This document shows positions 57,789-64,000 of a stretch of 64,000 nt of DNA, in pieces (the first letter of the stretch is position 1; every line of letters begins with the position of its first letter). The position numbers and the translations under genes were made by a program. The notes beneath the pieces are model-generated. The model saw only the letters and a program-made list of their open reading frames with translations, did no database searches and was not told the origin of the DNA. Location: NCBI RefSeq assembly GCF_025961315.1, contig NZ_JAOQNK010000001.1, forward strand, positions 2,480,001-2,544,000, given 5' to 3'. The stretch is from Sphingobacterium kitahiroshimense. GTDB lineage: Bacteria > Bacteroidota > Bacteroidia > Sphingobacteriales > Sphingobacteriaceae.

Positions 57789-58427
57789 ATGCAGGATTAT
57801 AGTGCTACATTGAAAAGATTTATGCCCGAAGAGGCTGCTCCCATTATCTCCAGATGGATCAATGATACGGGCTGTTTATTCAAAATATCTAAAACCCGAA
57901 GTACAAAACTTGGTGATTATCGTGCACCTTTTCGTACGGCTGGCCATCGCATTTCGGTGAATCATGATCTCAACCCCTATTCCTTCTTGATCACCACCAT
58001 TCATGAGTTTGCACATCTGCAGACTTGGCAACAGCATAAACATGCTGTGAAGCCGCATGGGAGTGAATGGAAGTCTAATTTTCAAAATTTAATGAATCCA
58101 TTTTTAGGGCTTCAGATTTTTCCTGCTGAAATTGCCACGGCTGTAGCGCAATATTTAGCAAATCCGGCAGCATCCAGTTGTACTGATCTTCATCTTTTTC
58201 GTACCCTTAAAAAATTTGACAAACATGCCGATCAGGTATTAACTGTTGAAATGTTACCTGAAAAAAGTCATTTCAAATTACAGAATGGCCGGGTATTTCA
58301 AAAGCAGGAAAAAGTGAGAAAGCGCTACAAATGCGTAGAATTGAGCAGTAACAAAATTTATCTTTTCCATCCTATTGCGGAGATTTATCCTATTGAAACA
58401 ACACATCAACATGAAAAAACAATTTAA
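57789..58427 (+). CDS. SprT-like zinc metalloprotease domain protein
   Basis: A 212-residue protein. The ATG at 57789 is preferred; upstream in-frame codons overlap the previous terminator. It has the SprT pattern: LKRFMPEEAAPIISRWI at the start, TRSTKLGDYRAPF, and the zinc site TTIHEFAHLQTWQQHKHAVKPHGSEWK (in two parts), where HEFAH is the HExxH motif and the later His-Gly-x-x-W supplies the third ligand. The C-terminal part (RKRYKCVELSSNKIYLFHP) resembles a zinc-ribbon remnant with only one Cys. SprT-like proteases act on DNA-protein crosslinks in eukaryotes (Spartan); the bacterial role is unclear. It overlaps the M28 gene by 17 bases. Confidence 0.85.
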   Translation: MQDYSATLKRFMPEEAAPIISRWINDTGCLFKISKTRSTKLGDYRAPFRTAGHRISVNHDLNPYSFLITTIHEFAHLQTWQQHKHAVKPHGSEWKSNFQNLMNPFLGLQIFPAEIATAVAQYLANPAASSCTDLHLFRTLKKFDKHADQVLTVEMLPEKSHFKLQNGRVFQKQEKVRKRYKCVELSSNKIYLFHPIAEIYPIETTHQHEKTI

Positions 58428-60060
58428 ATACATAGCGTTAGGTATAGCATGCATGGGTATGCCGCATCTTGTATCAGCGCAAACGAAGCAAAATACCCTC
58501 GATCAAAAAGCTCTCAGCAGCATTACCGAAAAAAGCTATAAGAGCACCATCCTCAAACTTTCATCGGATGAATTTATGGGTAGAAAACCCTTTACAAAGG
58601 GGGATACTTTGGCGACCAACTATATCGCGGCTCAATTTAAAGCACTAGGACTAAAACCAGGTAATGGCAACAGTTACTTTCAGGAAGTTCCGATGGTAGA
58701 GATTACCTCCACTCCCAATGTAAGCCTATCTTTAAAATCTTCGCAAGACGAACTCTCACTAAATAATCTTACAGATTATGTGGTAACAAGCCGTCGTCTG
58801 CAGGATCATGTGGAATTGAAAAATACAGAGCTCGTTTTTGTAGGATTTGGTATCGTTGCTCCGGAATATCAGTGGAATGATTATCAAGATCTTGATGTAA
58901 AGGGAAAGACTGTCGTTGTCATGGTCAATGATCCCGGACATTATGATAAGTCTCTTTTTAAAGGCGATACAATGACCTATTATGGAAGATGGACATACAA
59001 GTACGAAGAAGCAGCACGTCAAGGTGCCGCAGGCGTTATGATAATCCATCAGACAAAAGCAGCTAGTTACGGTTGGAATGTGATCCGTACAGGCTGGGGA
59101 AATGCGCCACAGATGGACTTAGATAATGTGAGCGACCCTCATAAATATGCACAAGTGGAAGGCTGGTTATCGACAGAAAGTACATCCAAGCTTTTTAAAC
59201 TAGCAGGTTATGATGACTCACTAATGGAAAAAGCGAAGAAAAAAGGCTTCAAAGCAGTTCCTTTGGGAATAACAACAAATTTTGAGGTCAGCAATAAAAT
59301 AAAAAGATCAAAGTCAAATAATGTCATCGCCAGACTTGAAGGTAAAAGCCGTAAAGATGAAAATATTATCTACACCGCACATTGGGATCATCTCGGCATT
59401 GGCGAAGCAGTCAATGGAGACTCAATCTATAATGGTGCCATTGATAATGCTGCTGGGGTAGCGGCACTATTTGAGATTGCAAAAGCTTTTAAAGCAGCTA
59501 AAAAAGCTCCCGAACGTTCCATTGTATTTCTTGCCGTGACTTCGGAAGAAGACGGGTTACTGGGATCGGATTATTATGTTCGAAATCCGATTTACCCTTT
59601 AAATAAAACAGTTGCTAATATCAATATGGATGCCTTCAGTGCTGCGGGTGCTACCAAAGATGTATCTATTGTTGGAAAAGGGCAATCGGATATGGATGAC
59701 TATGCCGAACGTTCTGCTCTCAAATTTGACCGCTATACGAAATCAGAGGGCAATCCTGGATCCGGAGGCTTCTATCGTTCTGATCATTTCAATTTTGCGA
59801 AGGTTGGTGTTCCTGCATTTTATGCTGGTAGTGGAAACGATTATCTGGAAAAAGATCGGTTCATTATTGAAAAACGAAAAAAAGCATTAGAGGGCCGTTA
59901 TCATGCTGTCAACGATGAAGTGATTCCGGAGTGGAATTTTGAAGGTATGTTAGCCGATATTCTACTATTTTTTGATATTGGTTATACCTTAAGTCAAGAA
60001 GCGACTTTCCCGAAATGGAAAGAAAAATCTGAATTTAAAGAAATAGGCGAAAAGCGTTAG
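58411..60060 (+). CDS. M28 family zinc aminopeptidase with PA domain
   Basis: A 549-residue secreted enzyme. The ATG at 58411 begins a signal peptide (MKKQFKYIALGIACMGMPHLVSAQ). Residues about 110-250 include a PA-type insert (ELVFVGFGIVAPEYQWNDY). The catalytic domain has the M28 zinc ligands: TAHWDHLGIG (His, Asp), NGAIDNAAGVAALFEIA (Asp), VTSEEDGLLGSDYYV (Glu-Glu), ANINMDAF (Asp) and YRSDHFNFAKVGVPAF (His). It probably trims peptides in the periplasm or outside the cell. The start lies inside the end of the SprT-like gene, so the two are co-translated or at least co-transcribed. Confidence 0.92.
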   Translation: MKKQFKYIALGIACMGMPHLVSAQTKQNTLDQKALSSITEKSYKSTILKLSSDEFMGRKPFTKGDTLATNYIAAQFKALGLKPGNGNSYFQEVPMVEITSTPNVSLSLKSSQDELSLNNLTDYVVTSRRLQDHVELKNTELVFVGFGIVAPEYQWNDYQDLDVKGKTVVVMVNDPGHYDKSLFKGDTMTYYGRWTYKYEEAARQGAAGVMIIHQTKAASYGWNVIRTGWGNAPQMDLDNVSDPHKYAQVEGWLSTESTSKLFKLAGYDDSLMEKAKKKGFKAVPLGITTNFEVSNKIKRSKSNNVIARLEGKSRKDENIIYTAHWDHLGIGEAVNGDSIYNGAIDNAAGVAALFEIAKAFKAAKKAPERSIVFLAVTSEEDGLLGSDYYVRNPIYPLNKTVANINMDAFSAAGATKDVSIVGKGQSDMDDYAERSALKFDRYTKSEGNPGSGGFYRSDHFNFAKVGVPAFYAGSGNDYLEKDRFIIEKRKKALEGRYHAVNDEVIPEWNFEGMLADILLFFDIGYTLSQEATFPKWKEKSEFKEIGEKR

Positions 60061-60068
60061 TTATTTTA

Positions 60069-60076
60069 TACTTTTG
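60069..60076 (+). promoter_or_regulatory. Possible -7 box before the small cytochrome-b-like gene
   Basis: TACTTTTG fits TAnnTTTG, 30 bases before the ATG at 60106. The -33 half is not recognisable. Confidence 0.4.
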
Positions 60077-60105
60077 TATTCAAAGAATTAATTAAAGAAG
60101 AAATT

Positions 60106-60519
60106 ATGTTACACTTACACTCGACATTAGCAATTATCTTATTGTTAGCTCTGATTGTTTCAATCATCATTACCTTTGTAAACTTCTCAGGTAACAAACC
60201 GTATAATAGAAAAATTGCGCTGTTAGGTTTTATCGCCTCTCACTTGCAATTATTAATTGGATTGATTTTATTCTTCGTATTAAAATACCCATCCATGATC
60301 TCAGGTTCTATTATGAAAGACCCTACGATGCGTTTTAAAATTATCGAGCATCCGCTTACGATGATTATCGCGATTGTGTTAATTTCTATTGGTTATATAA
60401 AAGCTAAAAAATTGACTGATGCCAAACAAGCTAACAAAACTGTTTTGATTTTTTACATTCTTGGATTAATCTTAATCTTAGCACGTATTCCTTGGGGAAC
60501 TTGGTCATTATTTGCATAA
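60106..60519 (+). CDS. Four-helix membrane protein, cytochrome-b-like
   Basis: A 137-residue membrane protein with four helices (about 6-26, 39-59, 78-96 and 112-132). His residues occur at the helix ends (LHLHSTLA near the N-terminus, SHLQLLIG in helix 2, EHPLTMI in helix 3), as in small Bacteroidota proteins usually labelled 'cytochrome B'. Haem binding is plausible but not proven. The gene has a possible promoter of its own and a strong terminator after it. Confidence 0.7.
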   Translation: MLHLHSTLAIILLLALIVSIIITFVNFSGNKPYNRKIALLGFIASHLQLLIGLILFFVLKYPSMISGSIMKDPTMRFKIIEHPLTMIIAIVLISIGYIKAKKLTDAKQANKTVLIFYILGLILILARIPWGTWSLFA

Positions 60520-60540
60520 TTAATTGCTATTCGTACTATA

Positions 60541-60584
60541 AAAAAATACGCTGTTTCTCTTACGGGAAACAGCGTATTTTTTTT
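60541..60584 (+). terminator. Terminator after the cytochrome-b-like gene
   Basis: AATACGCTGTTTC and GAAACAGCGTATT pair around a short loop, then eight T residues. Confidence 0.92.
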
Positions 60585-60720
60585 CGACATTTTATCTTGG
60601 CGCGGGTAAGTAAATATTTAAAACTTTTAACCCTATGCTTTGTTATATCTTAACCTCCAAAAGGGGGTTAACTGTCATCTAGATAGAACCGTACCAAGGC
60701 AATTCGAAGAAAAACAGCGT

Positions 60721-60750
60721 AAAAAAAACGTCAATTCTTTCGAATTGACG
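60721..60750 (-). terminator. Terminator of the 85-residue membrane protein gene
   Basis: On the minus strand CGTCAATTC and GAATTGACG pair around four bases, then TTTTTTTT. Confidence 0.9.
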
Positions 60751-60772
60751 ATTACTATATTTTTATAAAGAC

Positions 60773-61030
60773 TTATTTATTTTTTCCGAATCCTAAAATT
60801 CCAAAAACTGTTCTAAAAGCGATAAGAGATGCTACTACAAGGCTAATGTTAGCTATTGCTGAAAACATCGATACATGTTGATCAAAGTTTGTGCAAACAT
60901 CTGGTACAAATCTAATGAATACTCCTATAAGACCCAAAACGATAGCTATTGTTAAAGTCTTGTAATAATGAGTTTGATTTGCGTTATTATCAGTCTTTTT
61001 TGGTTCTCTATGTTGTACTGTTTCTGCCAT
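60773..61030 (-). CDS. Small two-helix membrane protein, unknown function
   Basis: An 85-residue protein with a polar N-terminus (AETVQHREPKKTDNN) and two helices (LTIAIVLGLIGVFIRFV and FSAIANISLVVASLIAFRTVF). No family is recognised. It has a good promoter upstream and a strong terminator downstream, which argues that it is a real, independently transcribed gene. Confidence 0.7.
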   Translation of the reverse strand: MAETVQHREPKKTDNNANQTHYYKTLTIAIVLGLIGVFIRFVPDVCTNFDQHVSMFSAIANISLVVASLIAFRTVFGILGFGKNK

Positions 61031-61053
61031 TTCGATTTAATTTTTTTACAAGA

Positions 61054-61084
61054 CAAAGGTACAAATTATTCATTGTTTCGGAAA
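61054..61084 (-). promoter_or_regulatory. Promoter of the 85-residue protein gene
   Basis: On the minus strand TTTC (61081-61084), 19 bases, then TACCTTTG (61054-61061). Only one mismatch to the -33/-7 consensus; the gene starts about 24 bases downstream. Confidence 0.75.
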
Positions 61085-61339
61085 TAAAATAACAAAAACA
61101 TTTATTGAATTATTAAGGCTATCTATTTTATAAAGAGATAGAAAATGTCTAAAATTGCAACGCAAACAATTTTTAATGAAACATCATGAACTAAATCAGT
61201 TCAAATCTTGAAGATTACTGGATTTATGATTGCTTCATTATTGATAAAAAACAAATTTAATAATGAAACCATCATGATCTTACAGATAGCTAAGTGCAGA
61301 TCATGATCGCTTGATATCCGTTAAAAAACAAATTATATA
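61085..61339. other. Non-coding stretch with a duplicated leader segment
   Basis: AAAAAACAAATTTAATAATGAAA at about 61246-61267 closely resembles the real gene start AAAAAACAAATTATATAATGAAA at 61323-61345 (quoted in parts: AAAAAACAAATT, then ATAATGAAA). This looks like a local duplication of a translation start region, leaving a false ATG at about 61262. Nothing else is seen. Confidence 0.5.
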
Positions 61340-61867
61340 ATGAAAAAACTATTGTTTCTCCTGCTGTTAATTCCATTTTTAGGGCATGCACAAATGCAAA
61401 AAATAGAGAATTTTATAGTAAAAGAAAATTTATCAGGCAATGGGAAACTTGCCATTATAGCTGTAGATTCGGCAGAGAAGACAAATGAACGTATCAACGG
61501 TACGTATAAGTTTAGCATTAATGGGTTTACCCAGGACTTACAGTTCCACGATGGAATTGGGGTTCCAAATGATAAAATTGAATCCTCAACATTTGTATTC
61601 TTCAAACATAAGAATCAAGACAGATCAAAAGGTCGACTATTTTATATCTATAAATCTGACAAAGGATTGTCAGCATTTGCGATCAGCGGACTTATGTTTC
61701 TCATTATCCCGGCAGTGATCTTACTTATTGCTTATGCATTTAAGAAACTATTATTAACGGCAATTGTACTGGCTGTATGTTTCTTTTTCTTCAATCACTC
61801 GCAGGGCCTAAATATCTCGTCTATTATAGAGTCTATTTTTGCAAGTTTAAAAAACTTAATTTTCTAA
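61340..61867 (+). CDS. Secreted/membrane protein of unknown function
   Basis: A 175-residue protein with a signal peptide (MKKLLFLLLLIPFLGHAQ), a periplasmic beta-rich domain (about 20-105, with LSGNGKLAIIAVDSAEKTNE) and two hydrophobic helices near the C-terminus (ISGLMFLIIPAVILLIAYAF, LLLTAIVLAVCFFFF). No family is recognised. Its last four bases overlap the 3' end of the convergent barrel gene. Confidence 0.65.
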   Translation: MKKLLFLLLLIPFLGHAQMQKIENFIVKENLSGNGKLAIIAVDSAEKTNERINGTYKFSINGFTQDLQFHDGIGVPNDKIESSTFVFFKHKNQDRSKGRLFYIYKSDKGLSAFAISGLMFLIIPAVILLIAYAFKKLLLTAIVLAVCFFFFNHSQGLNISSIIESIFASLKNLIF

Positions 61868-64000
61868 AAAGGTAATCCAATACCAAAGTTATACTGAATA
61901 AAATTATAACGGTCAGGCCTATGTGTCTGGTAATACTGATCCTTAAATTCTTTGGAATCGAAAAAATGCTTTAACACCCATTGATCGCTTCCTGAGAATT
62001 GCGGATCTTTAACTTTAAGTCCTGCATCCAATCGGATAATAAAATAGTCGGAATCAAAACGAAGTCCAAAACCCGTTCCTATTGCAATCTGACTTAAAAA
62101 TTTATTAAACTTAAACTCTCCGCCTGGATTTAATTCGTTCTCTTTTAATCGCCAAACATTTCCAAAGTCAACGAAGGTAGCACCATTCATCTTAGCTCCT
62201 AATACGCTATTTAATATACGGAAACGATATTCAGCATTTCCTTCAATTTTGATTTCCCCTAATTGATCTAAGTTCCGAAGGTTCAACCGTAAGTCTTCAC
62301 TGACACTTTCGCGATTATAATTTCCGGGACCCAATGTCCTCGCTTGCCAAGCACGCATGCCATTCATTCCGCCTCCGTAAAAGCTTTTTTCGAAAATCAT
62401 GAGCGTCGAATTGTTTCCATAAGGAATAGCAATACCTGGATTGATCCTAAAAACAAATTGTCTATTGCCCCCTAGATTACGATAAAGACGATAGTCTAAT
62501 TCCGTTTTGGCATACTGCAAATAAGGTACTCCAAGAACCCTTTTTTCGCCATCCGCCGTCCGGTCAAACTTAACTACCCGGCTTACAAGATCTAAAATAT
62601 TACCACTTAAATCTACTGAGCCTTTGAAATAATTAAAATTTTCCTTCTTGGTCAGCTTCTTGGCGTTATAAGTGAATGCGTACTGGGATCCCAGACCAAA
62701 ATACTCGCGGTTATTACTTCGTACATACAATAAATACCCTTGATCTATCAGGTTCTGAGCAAAATTATCGTTTAAACGTCCTTGTCTATATTCTAATACA
62801 ATAGGCGTAAAGCTGTGGAATTTGTTTGCAGATTCGTGCCAGGAGTAATTTAATGTATTGATAAAATAACGGTTTGAATAGGTGGCATCCTGATTGAAGA
62901 TTTGTAAGCTCGTCGAAAAAGTCGTTTTGGCTAAACCATACTGTGCGGTATTGCTGACAGGAAAAGGTGTCATCATACGTGGGACAATCAGATTTACACC
63001 GATCTGAATATCATTATTAAAGATTTTGTTAGAAATGCTACCACTAAGTCTAGGGTCAAACAAAATACCATAACGTAATTTTACTTCCAATAGTTCGGCT
63101 CCGCCAAAGATATTACGATGTGAAAATGTATTTCCGATATTAAAACCGCTCATACCTGAACTCAGTGTAAATTCACCTTCAATCTGATTTCCCATCAACG
63201 GACGAGGTACCATCTCATAGAAAGCATCCAATTTATTTGAATCTGTCTTTTGATAATGAATTTTAACACTCCGAAATCCATTCATTTCGTACAAACGATC
63301 GTAAGAAAGATTTTCTTTCGTCAGATTGTAAGGATTCCCAGATTTGATATACATATATCTGGTCAATGGTTTCAGACGAAAATTATTTGTTTCGTCTGTG
63401 AAATGGATCTTATTGATGCTGTCAAATGTCTGTTTAATTTCTTTCTTTGCTGTTCCAAAATTTCGAATAGTAACAAAGATATTATCAATGGTATATGCCT
63501 GATGTTTTGTTGAATCGCTTGGATTTTCAACCTGCACTTCTAAATTTAGCTGATTTTTCTTTGATATCGAATCTACAGCAACACGCATGTATTGACGGAT
63601 ATAATCAAAATAGCCATGATCACGCATAGCCATATACAATTTTTCTCTTTCTGTGATCAGGTTTACCGCATCATATTGATCTCCTTCTTTGATAACTGTA
63701 GCTGGTTTTACTTCTTTTTTATAAAGGTCGGCAACTATAGGGTCTGCAAAGTTGTACGTAATTTTGCTCATGTAGTAGGGATCGCCCTGAGTAACATTAA
63801 AATGAATGGTCGCTCTTTTCTTCTTAACTGCTATTTCAGGTGTTACGCTAGCACCAAAATAACCTTTTGTAAATAAAAATCTTTTTATCTGTGTCGCAGA
63901 TAAATCAACTAAACCAGAATCTAATAAATGGGGGGCTTCACCGACATTTCTGATATTACGTTTCTTATATTTTCCATCTTTTGTATTAAAAAGATTATAG
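61864..64000 (-). CDS. BamA/TamA-family outer-membrane protein, 5' end outside the window
   Basis: The reading frame stays open through the right edge, so the Met at 63771 is internal: upstream codons read YNLFNTKDGKYKKRNIRNVG and ATQIKRFLFTKGYFGASVTP, which are POTRA-like. At least 711 residues are present. The N-terminal part holds POTRA repeats (KGYFGA, RDHGYFDYIRQYMRV); the C-terminal part is a 16-strand-type barrel with YGGGMNGMRAWQARTLGPG, the family's lid/strand motif, and ends in FNFGIGLPF-like aromatic residues. It is probably the Bacteroidota TamA/TamL-type translocation factor rather than BamA itself, because the surrounding genes are not the bam/skp cluster; the full N-terminus would decide. 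Confidence 0.85.
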   Translation of the reverse strand, partial: YNLFNTKDGKYKKRNIRNVGEAPHLLDSGLVDLSATQIKRFLFTKGYFGASVTPEIAVKKKRATIHFNVTQGDPYYMSKITYNFADPIVADLYKKEVKPATVIKEGDQYDAVNLITEREKLYMAMRDHGYFDYIRQYMRVAVDSISKKNQLNLEVQVENPSDSTKHQAYTIDNIFVTIRNFGTAKKEIKQTFDSINKIHFTDETNNFRLKPLTRYMYIKSGNPYNLTKENLSYDRLYEMNGFRSVKIHYQKTDSNKLDAFYEMVPRPLMGNQIEGEFTLSSGMSGFNIGNTFSHRNIFGGAELLEVKLRYGILFDPRLSGSISNKIFNNDIQIGVNLIVPRMMTPFPVSNTAQYGLAKTTFSTSLQIFNQDATYSNRYFINTLNYSWHESANKFHSFTPIVLEYRQGRLNDNFAQNLIDQGYLLYVRSNNREYFGLGSQYAFTYNAKKLTKKENFNYFKGSVDLSGNILDLVSRVVKFDRTADGEKRVLGVPYLQYAKTELDYRLYRNLGGNRQFVFRINPGIAIPYGNNSTLMIFEKSFYGGGMNGMRAWQARTLGPGNYNRESVSEDLRLNLRNLDQLGEIKIEGNAEYRFRILNSVLGAKMNGATFVDFGNVWRLKENELNPGGEFKFNKFLSQIAIGTGFGLRFDSDYFIIRLDAGLKVKDPQFSGSDQWVLKHFFDSKEFKDQYYQTHRPDRYNFIQYNFGIGLPF

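Noticed and set aside
63768..63774. Start codon of the barrel protein at 63771
   Set aside because: The frame continues open to the window edge with POTRA-like sequence, so this Met is internal.

Overview
The window looks like a chromosomal segment of a Bacteroidota species close to Sphingobacterium or Pedobacter. Reasons: AT-rich DNA; promoters of the Bacteroidota type (TTTG, a gap of about 19-20 bases, TAnnTTTG); fused ccoN-ccoO; a 16S-Ile-Ala-23S-5S rRNA operon; and many signal-peptide, lipoprotein and outer-membrane proteins typical of the phylum. The assignment rests on gene content and family resemblance; no database was searched.

Layout. 1-9.3 kb: a peroxidase fragment, a BadF-type kinase, an M61 peptidase, an outer-membrane protein, an acyl-CoA ligase, a YihY membrane protein and a large MG2-like surface protein. 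9.4-16.9 kb: cardiolipin synthase and a three-gene RND efflux operon. 16.9-22.7 kb: the cbb3 oxidase operon (ccoNO, ccoQ, ccoP, ccoG, ccoH, a SafE-like protein). 23.6-29.2 kb: the rRNA operon on the minus strand with two candidate promoters. 29.2-30.3 kb: non-coding DNA with a ten-copy hexanucleotide repeat. 30.4-35.5 kb: an ankyrin / DUF2271 / PepSY-flavodoxin reductase / ApbE operon, probably an envelope flavin electron-transfer system. 35.5-42.4 kb: the oxygen-response assembly block (ccoS, ccoI, hemN, a small lactate-dehydrogenase-like Cys-rich protein, a receiver-CRP/FNR regulator and a FixL-type haem PAS kinase), which fits with control of the cbb3 oxidase. 42.4-47.3 kb: EttA, ClpC and a small lipoprotein.

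47.4-52.6 kb is an accessory island, and the most interesting part. It lies between a decayed fragment of the recN 3' end and intact recN. On the minus strand it holds a type II toxin-antitoxin pair, a structured non-coding stretch, an unusual ECF sigma factor with two C-terminal helix-turn-helix-like regions, and directly downstream a 364-residue TnpB/Cas12f-like protein that lacks the RuvC-II glutamate, the zinc finger and RuvC-III and so should not cut DNA. Nearby is a mini-CRISPR array of three 36-base repeats with 30- and 29-base spacers. Segments of the non-coding stretch are complementary to the repeat, as a tracrRNA would be. Three copies of a 63-base structured element (R1-R3) lie beside these parts. 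Together they suggest an RNA-guided sigma-factor system.

52.7-64 kb: recN, an alkaline-phosphatase-family enzyme, a MuiA-like protein, a SprT-like protease, an M28 peptidase, small membrane proteins, and a BamA/TamA-family outer-membrane protein running off the right edge.
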